Positions 25,686 to 34,377 of a DNA stretch of 64,000 nucleotides are shown in pieces. A program made the translations under genes and the position numbers. Source of the stretch: Marinilactibacillus sp036039175. Its GTDB lineage: Bacteria > Bacillota > Bacilli > Lactobacillales > Carnobacteriaceae_A. The DNA lies in contig NZ_JAYXKP010000007.1 in the NCBI RefSeq assembly GCF_036039175.1, forward strand, positions 112,433-176,432, in the 5' to 3' direction. The first letter of the stretch is position 1, and each line of letters begins with the position of its first letter. Under the pieces are notes generated by a model. That model saw only the letters and a program-made list of their open reading frames with translations, ran no database searches and was not told the origin of the DNA.

Positions 25686-26534
25686 CTATATTGTGATTTT
25701 ATGTTTTAGCAAATATCGGCTTGTCCCTATCGAGAATGCTCCTACGACAATAGCTAGTAAAATAGTAGCTAACAACTCCTCAGAGGGAAAAAGTATATAG
25801 TAGTTTCTGAAGATAGCAGGCAGTAAATGGGGGGAAACAATTAGTAACAAGCTAAAGATGCTAAATACTAAACCCATTAAAAATCCTCTAAGCTGGTAAC
25901 TTCTTTCAAGCAAAATAGCTGTATAAAGGACTAGAATAAATAAAAATCCTAGTAAGTAAAAAATGAAGAATAATTCCATCGAACTCGGTAAAAGAAATTG
26001 AAGGATTTGATTTGAATCAAAGGCTTCTGCTAGAGTTACTCGATTATAAAATTCGGATGAAATTAAAGAACGACTAATGAATTGTCCAATCCAAATCACA
26101 ATGTATTGAAGCGTCAGTAAGCTAAATATTCCAAGAAAAACCGTAAGAATTTTCGCAGAGTAAATGTACATTCTAGAAATTGGTAACATAAGCAAGCGAT
26201 AAACAAAGGTGTTTTTTCCGAACCACTCTCTGTACCAAGTGAAGATAGCGAAAAACATAAATCCGATTATGCCCAGAGCCAATGGGCCATAGATCCATAA
26301 AGAACCTAATACTGTGTTCAAAGAGAATGGAGAATAGGTTGATAAATACTGTGCTATACTCAGTGACTCTGAAGATATAGTTTCTCTTGCGTCACTCATA
26401 TAAGACAAAGGCACTACTATAAACCCAATCAAGTTAGAAACAACAACGACGGACATAATTCCAACTAGAAATTTATACATACGTTCAAATTCAAAATTCA
26501 ATAAGCGAATAAAATGTGCTAATGGCTTTTTCAT
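25686..26534 (-). CDS. ABC transporter membrane subunit (YtrC/D-like)
   Basis: A 282-residue protein with six predicted hydrophobic segments (about 20-42, 80-104, 125-150, 170-200, 205-230, 250-270). It pairs with the ATPase at 26531 (4-base overlap). The operon with a YtrA-type GntR repressor recalls ytr-type transporters of Firmicutes that respond to cell-wall-active peptides. Substrate unknown. Confidence 0.8.
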   Translation of the reverse strand: MKKPLAHFIRLLNFEFERMYKFLVGIMSVVVVSNLIGFIVVPLSYMSDARETISSESLSIAQYLSTYSPFSLNTVLGSLWIYGPLALGIIGFMFFAIFTWYREWFGKNTFVYRLLMLPISRMYIYSAKILTVFLGIFSLLTLQYIVIWIGQFISRSLISSEFYNRVTLAEAFDSNQILQFLLPSSMELFFIFYLLGFLFILVLYTAILLERSYQLRGFLMGLVFSIFSLLLIVSPHLLPAIFRNYYILFPSEELLATILLAIVVGAFSIGTSRYLLKHKITI

Positions 26535-27220
26535 GCGTTATACACCTCTCTCATTACATCAACTACAGATAGACCTTCTTTTTCTCTCATTTCTTCAGCG
26601 TAGAATTCTTTTAAGATGGTTCCTTCACCTAGTAAGACGACTTTGTCGATTAAATGTTCAATATCATTGATCTCGTGCGTGGTAATTAACACACCACGAT
26701 CGTCTACAAGGTGACTACTGAAGACTTCGGTAATTTGTTCTCTAGTGAAAATGTCTATACCGGAAAAGGGTTCATCCATTAATATGTAATCTACATCCAA
26801 AGCAAGTCCAACAAGTAAATTCACTTTGGCCTGATTACCTTTAGATAGGTCTTGAAGCTTATCGGTAAGTTTTAGTCGGAAAAAGCGGATTAAATCTTTC
26901 GCGCGCTTATCGTTCCAAACCTCATAAAAATCTTTCATAAATTCTATTGTTTCCTGTATCGTCATTCCAGGAAGCATGATAGAAGCATCTGGTATAAAAG
27001 CGATGTGGTTATACATGTCAGGTGACTGAGGCTGACCATCTATTAAAACTTCTCCTTTTTGAATAGGGGTGAGTTTCATAATAGAGTTCAAGATTGTCGT
27101 CTTACCAACACCGTTGATTCCAATCAAACAAGTAATATCGCCTTTTTCAGCAGTGAAGGATACCCCTTTAAGAACCTGTTTTCTTCCAAATTTTTTGTGA
27201 ATATCTTTAATTTCAAGCAT
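26531..27220 (-). CDS. ABC transporter ATP-binding protein (YtrB-like)
   Basis: A 229-residue ABC ATPase: Walker A GINGVGKTT, degenerate signature LSKGNQAK, Walker B YILMDEPFSGID, switch His TTHEIND. The asymmetric signature LSKGN is common in the YtrB/EcsA/CcmA type. It lies 11 bases downstream of the regulator gene and overlaps the permease by 4 bases. Confidence 0.9.
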   Translation of the reverse strand: MLEIKDIHKKFGRKQVLKGVSFTAEKGDITCLIGINGVGKTTILNSIMKLTPIQKGEVLIDGQPQSPDMYNHIAFIPDASIMLPGMTIQETIEFMKDFYEVWNDKRAKDLIRFFRLKLTDKLQDLSKGNQAKVNLLVGLALDVDYILMDEPFSGIDIFTREQITEVFSSHLVDDRGVLITTHEINDIEHLIDKVVLLGEGTILKEFYAEEMREKEGLSVVDVMREVYNA

Positions 27221-27231
27221 ATTTTAACCTC

Positions 27232-27600
27232 CTAAGGTTGTTTGTTCATTTCAGTTTTGATCATATCTGTTACTTCTTCAATTGAAATATCCACCGTTTT
27301 GATAGCGACGACGAAGTCTTTAACAGCGTGGTTAAACCATTCGTTTCTCAAATTTTTTAGTGTATTAGGATCTTCAGTCACTTTGCTTGGACGATTTGGT
27401 TCTGTATAAATCAATTGTTCTGCCTCCATTTCGCTATACGCTCGTTGAACAGTATTAGGATTGATTTTTAAGTCGTTTGCCAGTTGTCTCCTAGAGGGAA
27501 TTTCTTGTCCAGGTTGTAGCTGACCAGAAATAATCTCTTGCTTCAGGTAGGCTATAACTTGTAAGTAAATCGGGTCTCGTTTATTCAGTGTAAGCTTCAT
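27232..27600 (-). CDS. GntR family transcriptional regulator, YtrA subfamily
   Basis: A 122-residue protein: an N-terminal winged helix (DPIYLQVIAYLKQEIISGQLQPG, then IPSRRQLANDLKINPNTVQRAYSEME) and a short helical C-terminal part (about 85-122), the small form of the YtrA subfamily. Ribosome site AAGGAG before the ATG. It heads the operon and would be expected to repress it until its inducer appears. The paired inverted repeats at 27792-27844 are candidate operators. Confidence 0.9.
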   Translation of the reverse strand: MKLTLNKRDPIYLQVIAYLKQEIISGQLQPGQEIPSRRQLANDLKINPNTVQRAYSEMEAEQLIYTEPNRPSKVTEDPNTLKNLRNEWFNHAVKDFVVAIKTVDISIEEVTDMIKTEMNKQP

Positions 27601-27650
27601 CTTAAGTACTCCTTTCTATGTGAAAATGTGGTTCTTTCAATCTAGAAAAA

Positions 27651-27666
27651 TGTTTCCCGTGAAACA
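27651..27666. promoter_or_regulatory. parS-like site for chromosome-partition protein ParB
   Basis: TGTTTCCCGTGAAACA matches the Bacillus-type parS consensus TGTTNCACGTGAAACA at all but one position (C for A in the centre). It sits in a longer 24-base inverted repeat AAAATGTTTC-ccgt-GAAACATTTT (27647-27670). Could instead be an operator of the adjacent gntR. Confidence 0.5.
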
Positions 27667-27791
27667 TTTTAATAAAATAGTCGTGTTTTGTTTCTGTCTA
27701 AAGGCTCTTATATCAAGCTTATCCATCAGAAAATAAGTTGTCAAAAAGTGTGTTAACCATTTAATACACAAAAGATAAATAGAGAGTCGAG

Positions 27792-27844
27792 ACTGTATGC
27801 ACTACATAATACACTTGATGGCTGTATTATATAGTGCATACAGT
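27792..27844. promoter_or_regulatory. Paired quasi-palindromic operator between gntR and the Nudix gene
   Basis: 22-base arms at 27792-27813 and 27823-27844, inverted relative to each other with one mismatch and a 9-base spacer. Each arm is itself a quasi-palindrome of the form TGTAT-N10-ATACA. Two such elements, placed 192-244 bases upstream of the YtrA-type regulator gene and 68-120 bases before the divergent Nudix start, look like tandem binding sites for the regulator. No T-run follows, so a terminator is unlikely. Confidence 0.6.
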
Positions 27845-27911
27845 TTGGAAGTCAACACTTATTTGTAATATTTGTTATACTAGAGAAAAGATACGAAGTT
27901 TGAGGTGTAGT

Positions 27912-28343
27912 ATGGAAAAGACAATACTAACGAATATGGTCATGATTGAAGATGGCAAAGGAAATGTCGTTGTACAAGATCGCATAAAAACGTGGAAAGG
28001 CCTAGCGTTTCCCGGAGGAAAAGTAGAAAAAGGGGAATCCTTTGTTGAATCGGCTATCCGAGAAGTAAAAGAAGAAACTGGTTTAGAAGTAAGTAGCCTT
28101 CAGCTTTGTGGAGTGAAGCAATTTCAAACGGAGTTGGATGAGCGTTACATAGTTTTTCTTTATAAAACAGATGTATACAAGGGGACATTAGTTTCTTCAG
28201 ATGAGGGAGAAGTGAAATGGATACCCCTTAATCAGTTAAAAAAGGCTGATACAGTAGAGGACTTTGACCAGCTACTGGAAGTTTTTCAAAAGCATTCAGT
28301 ATCTGAACTGTATTATGAACAAAATCAAGTGAACGTACTTTAG
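27912..28343 (+). CDS. Nudix hydrolase, MutT/8-oxo-dGTP diphosphatase type
   Basis: A 143-residue protein with a complete Nudix box GGKVEKGESFVESAIREVKEETGLEV (about 35-60: G-x5-E-x7-REVKEETG). FPGGKVEKGES is typical of the 8-oxo-dGTP pyrophosphatase group, but substrate cannot be fixed from sequence. The ATG at 27912 follows GAGGTG; the longer ORF starting 78 bases earlier overlaps the operator region and is rejected. A small operon with the hydrolase at 28364 is likely (20-base gap). Confidence 0.86.
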   Translation: MEKTILTNMVMIEDGKGNVVVQDRIKTWKGLAFPGGKVEKGESFVESAIREVKEETGLEVSSLQLCGVKQFQTELDERYIVFLYKTDVYKGTLVSSDEGEVKWIPLNQLKKADTVEDFDQLLEVFQKHSVSELYYEQNQVNVL

Positions 28344-28363
28344 AGAAAACGGGAGAATGAGCA

Positions 28364-29173
28364 TTGAAATTAGAACGAGTTAAGCCATTTCCAACAGAAG
28401 ATGGTGCTTTACTGTATTACTTTGATGTTGGAGAAGGAAGACCGATTGTAGTATTGGCAGGCGCTCAGACGAGCGTTCAAACTTATCGGTATGTTGTAAA
28501 GAAATTAAAAAACAAGTACCGTGTTATTGGTCTGGAAAGACGATTTGAAGGAGAAACAAAAGCAAGACTAGAAGAGCTGACGATGCAAAAGCAGGGAAAA
28601 GATCTTGATGAATTCATTCAATTCATGCAATTAGATCATCCTATCCTCATTGGCCACTCTTTAGGTGCATCTGTCATTATGAGTTACTTAGATCAATTTG
28701 GAGATCAAGATATTACTGGTGCTATTTTTGTAGATCAGACACCTAAAATGCTGAATGACGCTACATGGAATGAAGGATTTGCTGGAAGATCGGTAGCTTC
28801 TCTTACTAATCATACGAAACGTCTAACCACTCCAGTAAGGCGGATTCCTAAGCTTAAAGTGCTTTGGTTGTTATTAAATACGATGATCATAAGACAAGTC
28901 TCTCTTTTTTCTGTAAAAGAAAAACTACCTCTGTTTGAGGACTACGTAAAAGGCGATTGGCGAGAGAGTTTGCAGAAAATGAAGAAGCCAGCCTTATTCG
29001 TTGGAGTGGAGCATAGTCCGCATTGGCCTGGAGAATTCGCTGCTACATGTGCAGATCTTGTTGGAAATGGCACGTCTTGTATGATGAAGAAAGTCGGTCA
29101 TGGTGCGCATTTGGAAGACCCAAACCAGTTTGCTCGTATTGTAGAAGACTGGGTGAATCAATTAGATAAGTAA
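28364..29173 (+). CDS. Alpha/beta hydrolase
   Basis: A 269-residue alpha/beta-fold protein. Nucleophile elbow GHSLGAS (Ser about 101), oxyanion-side segment VVLAGAQTSVQTY, and a C-terminal catalytic His in VGHGAHLEDP. It has a cap region between the sheet halves. The start is TTG at 28364 with GGGAG upstream. The substrate is unknown; relatives act on esters or haloperoxidase-type substrates. Confidence 0.85.
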   Translation: MKLERVKPFPTEDGALLYYFDVGEGRPIVVLAGAQTSVQTYRYVVKKLKNKYRVIGLERRFEGETKARLEELTMQKQGKDLDEFIQFMQLDHPILIGHSLGASVIMSYLDQFGDQDITGAIFVDQTPKMLNDATWNEGFAGRSVASLTNHTKRLTTPVRRIPKLKVLWLLLNTMIIRQVSLFSVKEKLPLFEDYVKGDWRESLQKMKKPALFVGVEHSPHWPGEFAATCADLVGNGTSCMMKKVGHGAHLEDPNQFARIVEDWVNQLDK

Positions 29174-29217
29174 AAAAGAAGTCCACTGCTTATATTTTTA
29201 AGCAATGGACTTCTTTT
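29174..29217. terminator. Bidirectional terminator between hydrolase and MATE genes
   Basis: 19-base arms AAAAGAAGTCCACTGCTTA / TAAGCAATGGACTTCTTTT with one mismatch and a short A/T loop. Confidence 0.9.
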
Positions 29218-29228
29218 AGTATAAAATT

Positions 29229-30602
29229 TTAACGAATCAATTCTGCAAGTTTAGGCAGTAATTTGGGACGTTCTTCGCCAGATAATTGACGTTTCAAACT
29301 GTAGTATGAAAAAGTCAGTGGAATCAAAGCAGCTAACCAAGCCAAAGCATTAGAAAGTGTTACGCCTGCAAATCCTAAAGTGTTAGAAAGAAGGAGCGCA
29401 GCAGCAACTCTTGAAAATAATTCCATAATTCCAGCCAAGGTAGGTGCTGTACTTCTACCTAAGCCTTGTAAAGTGTAACGGTAAATAAATAGCATAGCTA
29501 GTAAGAAGTAGAAAGAAGCGTTGGTTATAAAGTACAATTGAGATAGTTCTAATATCTCAGTACTTTCTGATCCAACAAACAAGCTAGTCAAGTTACGACC
29601 GAATAAGACAAGTAATAGTCCTACAACAGCACTATAAGTTAACACAACTTTCATTGTCGTACGAACACCTTGCCAGACACGTTCAACTTTTCCGGCACCA
29701 TAGTTTTGAGCAGCGAAAGTCGCCATAGTAATACCGAAAGATACCAATGGAAGTGTTGCGATCCCATCAATTTTTTGAGCAGCAGTTGTTGCAGCTACTG
29801 CAGTTGGTCCAAGGCTATTCAATGTCATTTGAATCGCAATAGATCCAATTGCAATAATGGAGCTTTGGAAGCCCATTGGGAAAGCAATTGCAGCATGTTC
29901 CTTGATTTGTTTGAAACCAGCTGCCCAATCTTCTTTATGGATTCTAAGAATTGGGACATAACGTTTGATGTAAATCAAGCCAACAATACTTGCAACAAAC
30001 TGAGAAATCACAGTTGCTAGACCAGCACCCGCAACGCCCATATCGAATACAAGAATAAAGAGTAAATCTAAACCAATATTTAAAATTGAAGTGATGATCA
30101 AAAAGAATAAAGGTGCACGGCTATTTCCAATAGAACGTAAAACATTAGAAATCAGGTTGAACATCACAGCAGCGCCGATACCTGAAAACAATACCGATAA
30201 ATAACTATTAGAATGTTCAATCAATTCAGCGGGTGTGTTCATAAATTCTAGAATCTGGCGAGTAAAGATAACAGCCAAAATAGTTAAAATGACACTCATT
30301 GTTCCTGAAATAATGACGCTTGCTGCTAAGTTCTGTCTAATTTTAGTTTCGTCTTTTTGACCGAAACGTTGAGCGGTAATAACGGACAATCCGGCCGTTA
30401 GACCTATAGCTAGTCCGAGTATCAGACCGTTAATACTTCCGGTAGCACCTACTGCAGCGAAAGCTTCGACACCAATCGTTTTACTAACGATAAACGTATC
30501 AGCCATTTGATACATTTGTTGGAATAAATTTCCAAGAATCAGTGGGATGGAAAACATTACGATCAATTTGAGTGGGTTGCCTTTTGTCATGTCTTTGTAC
30601 AA
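29229..30602 (-). CDS. MATE family multidrug/Na+ antiporter (copy 1)
   Basis: A 457-residue membrane protein with about 12 transmembrane segments. The opening DMTKGNPLKLIVMFSIPLIL, GNLFQQMYQMADTFIVSKT and the second-half repeat (around PTAVAATTAAQKID and FAAQNYGAGK) are those of the DinF/NorM group. The TTG at 30602 follows GGAGG by 8 bases; ATG at 30590 is a second option. Probably extrudes cationic drugs or metabolites using ion gradients. It is paralogous to the next gene. Confidence 0.9.
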   Translation of the reverse strand: MYKDMTKGNPLKLIVMFSIPLILGNLFQQMYQMADTFIVSKTIGVEAFAAVGATGSINGLILGLAIGLTAGLSVITAQRFGQKDETKIRQNLAASVIISGTMSVILTILAVIFTRQILEFMNTPAELIEHSNSYLSVLFSGIGAAVMFNLISNVLRSIGNSRAPLFFLIITSILNIGLDLLFILVFDMGVAGAGLATVISQFVASIVGLIYIKRYVPILRIHKEDWAAGFKQIKEHAAIAFPMGFQSSIIAIGSIAIQMTLNSLGPTAVAATTAAQKIDGIATLPLVSFGITMATFAAQNYGAGKVERVWQGVRTTMKVVLTYSAVVGLLLVLFGRNLTSLFVGSESTEILELSQLYFITNASFYFLLAMLFIYRYTLQGLGRSTAPTLAGIMELFSRVAAALLLSNTLGFAGVTLSNALAWLAALIPLTFSYYSLKRQLSGEERPKLLPKLAELIR

Positions 30603-30992
30603 TATAATAACCTCCAGTTATTCGTGAGTCGTTTATAAGCAATAATGTAATAGGGCGAATCTAAGTTGACTCAAGGATAAGTGCATGTACTTGATAAATA
30701 AGGCCAACGCTAAATTCAAGTGTATATCGAAGCTTTTGAATTGATAACACTTTTGCCAAGTATAGGGACTTTATTTTAGAAAACAACCCACTAAAATAAT
30801 TCTTTGTGAAAGAATTGTGAACAACTAAATAGAGAGATATTGTTATACGTTTTCATTGTTTTCATAACAGTAAACGTTGATCTTGTATAGTTTTTCTGAA
30901 AATGAGACAAAAAAGTGAACACCTAATAAATATGAGAATTTATTGAGATTTCACAATCATAATCTCAGTAGTGTCCAAATTGGAAATGCTAA
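30603..30992. other. Intergenic stretch between the two MATE genes, no gene seen
   Basis: About 390 bases, strongly A/T-rich. I see no ORF with a ribosome site and no RNA gene. A short dyad TGAGATT-N11-ATCTCA lies at about 30943-30966 before the terminator of the upstream MATE gene. The promoter of copy 1 should lie here but no pair of boxes is convincing. Confidence 0.4.
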
Positions 30993-31026
30993 AAACGTCC
31001 CTTTCAAATTTCTGAAAGGGACGTTT
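30993..31026 (-). terminator. Terminator of MATE copy 2
   Basis: Perfect 13-base arms AAACGTCCCTTTC / GAAAGGGACGTTT with a T-run on the minus strand. Shows that the two MATE genes are separate transcripts. Confidence 0.92.
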
Positions 31027-31044
31027 CAATGATGGGTTTACTAT

Positions 31045-32442
31045 TTATTTAGCTTTTTGTGGTTCGAATTCAGGAACGATTTCTTCTATATCATCTGTAG
31101 AAAGTGAAACACGACCGGATAGGCTTCTTCTCGTTGAATAATAAGCAATAGCTAATGGGACTAGCGCAGCAATCCATGCAAGTGGATTGGAAAGTGCAGC
31201 ACCTAAAAATCCGAATGGAATAGATAACAAGGTTGCAGCAAGTGCTCGCCCAACAAGTTCACCGATACCTGCTACGGTAGGTGCAAAACTGTTGCCCAAA
31301 CCTTGTAGCGTATGACGGTAAATGAATAATAAAGATAAAACGGCATAAAGGGTAGCGTTTGTTAGGAAGAATTGTTGAATCATGGCAATCACTTCAGGTG
31401 AAGCATCTGAGCCGATAAAGAGCAAAGCAACTTGTCTTCCCCATAAAAGGAGAACCACACCGATCACAACGCTATAAGTGATACTTAATTTGATGGCTTG
31501 GTTTACACCATACCAGATTCGGTTGAATTTACGTGCACCATAATTCTGTGCCGCGAAAGTGGACATTGTCACACCAAATGATTGCAAGGGAAGCATAGCG
31601 ACCGTATCAACTTTTTGAGCCGCTGTAAAAGCTGCCACAGCATCTGCTCCTAGTTTGTTCAATGTAATCGTAATCGCTACTGCACCAATGGCAATAATGG
31701 AATATTGAAACCCGTATGGAAGTCCAATGCGCAAATGTTCTTTGTACTCGGCCCAGTTGAATGTCCAGTCCTCTTTATGAATTCTAAGAAGAGGCACTTT
31801 CTTCCATATAAAGATCAAACATAAAATACTTGAAACAACTTGTGAGATGACCGTTGCGACTGACGCTCCTCTAATCCCCATATCAAAAGTAAGGATAAAT
31901 AAGTAGTCCAGACCAATATTCAACATCGAAGTTAAGATCAGGAAATATAGAGGTGTCTTGCTATCTCCAAGAGCACGCAATAGGTTTGCCAGCAAGTTGA
32001 AGAGAATCGTTCCACCAATACCCCAGAAAATAATATTTAAGTAATCATAAGCATATTCATATGTTTCAGCAGGGGTCTGCATAAGGGTAAGAATCTGTCG
32101 GGAAAAAGTTGTTGTAAGTACAGTCAGTATAATGGCAATTACACCACTAATGACGACACTGGCAGCAAGATTTTTTCTAAGCGCTACCTCGTCTTTTTTA
32201 CCAAACCGTTGAGCAGTGATTACGGACAATCCGGCGGTTAGACCGATTGCCAAACCAATAATTAAAAACTGTAGACTAGTCGTTGATCCGATAGCAGAAA
32301 AGGCCTCAACGCCGACTGTTTGACTAACGATATACGAATCCGCCATATTATAAAATTGCTGAAACAAGTTACCGATCAACAAAGGCACCGCGAAGCTCAA
32401 TATTAATTTCATTGGGCTACCTTGTGTCATGTCTTTCTTCAT
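31045..32442 (-). CDS. MATE family multidrug/Na+ antiporter (copy 2)
   Basis: A 465-residue protein with the same architecture as copy 1: KKDMTQGSPMKLILSFAVPL at the N-terminus and the FAAQNYGARK motif after the middle. The two are clearly paralogous over their full length, so the pair arose by tandem duplication, though divergence is substantial. An extra acidic C-terminal tail (about 450-465) is present only here. Confidence 0.9.
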   Translation of the reverse strand: MKKDMTQGSPMKLILSFAVPLLIGNLFQQFYNMADSYIVSQTVGVEAFSAIGSTTSLQFLIIGLAIGLTAGLSVITAQRFGKKDEVALRKNLAASVVISGVIAIILTVLTTTFSRQILTLMQTPAETYEYAYDYLNIIFWGIGGTILFNLLANLLRALGDSKTPLYFLILTSMLNIGLDYLFILTFDMGIRGASVATVISQVVSSILCLIFIWKKVPLLRIHKEDWTFNWAEYKEHLRIGLPYGFQYSIIAIGAVAITITLNKLGADAVAAFTAAQKVDTVAMLPLQSFGVTMSTFAAQNYGARKFNRIWYGVNQAIKLSITYSVVIGVVLLLWGRQVALLFIGSDASPEVIAMIQQFFLTNATLYAVLSLLFIYRHTLQGLGNSFAPTVAGIGELVGRALAATLLSIPFGFLGAALSNPLAWIAALVPLAIAYYSTRRSLSGRVSLSTDDIEEIVPEFEPQKAK

Positions 32443-32654
32443 TTATACACTCCTTCAAAATAATCGTTTTTTCTATTTTTATAAGTCCAATTCCGTTATA
32501 AATAAGAATAATAGATAGTACCAAGTTATTATAGCTTTAACCAAGATAAATGCAATAGAATCATAGGTTTTCTATACAAAAAATAAGTAAGCAATTAGAA
32601 GAATTGAACAAGACGTGACAATTGTTAGAAATGACTGAAAAAGCTCATTTATGA

Positions 32655-32683
32655 TTGATTTTGATTGTATGGGGTGGTATATT
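32655..32683 (+). promoter_or_regulatory. Promoter of the fructose operon
   Basis: TTGATT (32655-32660), 17-base spacer, TATATT (32678-32683), 21 bases before the fruR GTG start. Confidence 0.7.
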
Positions 32684-32704
32684 ATGAAGTGAGAGGTGAA
32701 GTAA

Positions 32705-33457
32705 GTGCTTACAGATGAACGACACGCTTATATCATTAGACAAATCAATCAGAAAAATACCGTAACCGTTCAAGAACTGGTGGACAGTCTAAATCATTCG
32801 GAATCCACTATCAGAAGAGATTTAAGTCAACTTGAGTCGGTAGGGAAGCTGATCCGTATTCATGGAGGAGCCAAAAGAAGAGTCGCAGTTTCTACAGAAG
32901 ATACAATGGAAGAGAAAACAGTCAAAAACGTTCAAGGTAAGCAGTTGATCGCGAAAAGAGCAGCTGATATTGTACAAGATAATGAAGTAATCTATCTTGA
33001 TGCTGGAACAACGACTTATGAAATGATCCCCTTTCTCAAGAACAAAGAAATAACTGTAGTCACGAATGGTGTGCCACATGCTTCATTACTGACTGATCTC
33101 AAAATCGAGACGATTTTACTCGGTGGTAAAATCAAGCAGAATACGAAAGCTATTATTGGAACACTCGCACAGGAACAAATGAAGAACTATCGTTTTAGTA
33201 GAGCCTTTCTAGGTATGAATTCCATTGACAAGGAAGTCGGTTATACGACTCCGGATTTGGAAGAAGCTTCTATGAAGAAGGTTGCCATCTCTCAGACGGA
33301 CGAAGCGTATGTTTTGGTCGATGAATCTAAGTTCAATAAGGTCAGTTTCGTTAAAGTAAGTGACATTGAAGATTGTACGATCATTACAACTCAATTGTCA
33401 GAGGAAAATAGGGAACTCGTGAAAATGACACGAGTAGTAGAGGAGAATACCAAGTGA
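32705..33457 (+). CDS. fruR: DeoR family repressor of the fructose operon
   Basis: A 250-residue DeoR-family regulator: N-terminal helix-turn-helix (HAYIIRQINQKNTVTVQELV, SESTIRRDLSQLE) and C-terminal sugar-phosphate sensing domain (YLDAGTTTYEM, VTNGVPHA, LLGGKI). Starts with GTG behind AGAGGTGA. It is the first gene of fruR-fruK-fruA and overlaps fruK by 4 bases; fructose 1-phosphate is the expected inducer. Confidence 0.93.
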   Translation: MLTDERHAYIIRQINQKNTVTVQELVDSLNHSESTIRRDLSQLESVGKLIRIHGGAKRRVAVSTEDTMEEKTVKNVQGKQLIAKRAADIVQDNEVIYLDAGTTTYEMIPFLKNKEITVVTNGVPHASLLTDLKIETILLGGKIKQNTKAIIGTLAQEQMKNYRFSRAFLGMNSIDKEVGYTTPDLEEASMKKVAISQTDEAYVLVDESKFNKVSFVKVSDIEDCTIITTQLSEENRELVKMTRVVEENTK

Positions 33458-34377
33458 TTTATACAGTTACATTAAATCCATCCATTGATTATGTTGTCTA
33501 TATGAACGGAGAGGTTCAGCCTGGTGCTGTAAATCGTATTCAAAAAGACCGTAAATTCCCTGGTGGAAAAGGCATCAATGTTTCCAGAATTTTATCGCAG
33601 TTATCTATAGAGAATAAAGCATTAGGATTTATTGGCGGATTCACTGGGAAATTTATCGAAGATGCTTTGGAAAAAGAAATGATCCAGACAGATTTTGTTC
33701 AAGTAGATGAAGATACAAGAATTAATGTGAAAGTTAAAAGTAGTAATGAAACAGAAATCAACGGTCCTGGACCACACATTTCAAGTATAAAAGCAGAAGA
33801 ACTGATTAATCAGCTGTCTGAATTGACAAAAAATGATGTTGTTGTTTTGTCTGGTAGTAAACCAGCAGGTCTATCAGAAAGTTATTACCAGGAAATTATA
33901 GAGAAACTGGTACAATCTGGTACGCAATTTGTTGTAGATACAACAGGGAAAGAACTCCAAGATTCTCTTGCTTCAAAACCACTTATGATCAAACCGAATA
34001 ATCACGAGCTTGAAGAGTTATACGGTGTATCAATTGAGAATGAAGCAGATATGATTTTCTACGGCAAAAAGTTAGTAGAAGAAGGCGCGCAGAACGTCAT
34101 TATTTCAATGGCAGAAAAAGGCGCTATGCTATTTACTGAAACGGGTGTGTACCATGGAAAAGCGCCAAAAGGGAATTTGAAAAATTCTGTCGGTTCAGGT
34201 GACTCAATGGTAGCTGGCTTCACAGGGATATTTGCAAAAACGAATGACTCATTAGAAGCATTTAAATATGGTATTGCTTGCGGTAGTGCAACAGCTTTTG
34301 AAGAAGACTTAGCAACGATAGACAAAATAGAAGCTTTACTCCCACAAATCGAAATTAATGAACTGGAGGAAAAATAA
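33454..34377 (+). CDS. fruK: 1-phosphofructokinase
   Basis: A 307-residue PfkB-family kinase making fructose 1,6-bisphosphate from fructose 1-phosphate. NPSIDYVVYM, GGKGINVSRIL (substrate loop) and NSVGSGDSMVAGF (anion hole with catalytic Asp) are present. GTG start overlaps fruR; the stop directly abuts the fruA start. Confidence 0.95.
   Translation: MIYTVTLNPSIDYVVYMNGEVQPGAVNRIQKDRKFPGGKGINVSRILSQLSIENKALGFIGGFTGKFIEDALEKEMIQTDFVQVDEDTRINVKVKSSNETEINGPGPHISSIKAEELINQLSELTKNDVVVLSGSKPAGLSESYYQEIIEKLVQSGTQFVVDTTGKELQDSLASKPLMIKPNNHELEELYGVSIENEADMIFYGKKLVEEGAQNVIISMAEKGAMLFTETGVYHGKAPKGNLKNSVGSGDSMVAGFTGIFAKTNDSLEAFKYGIACGSATAFEEDLATIDKIEALLPQIEINELEEK

Noticed and set aside
30943..30966. 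TGAGATT-N11-ATCTCA dyad as a regulatory site
   Set aside because: Too short and A/T-rich to separate from chance; reported only in the intergenic note.
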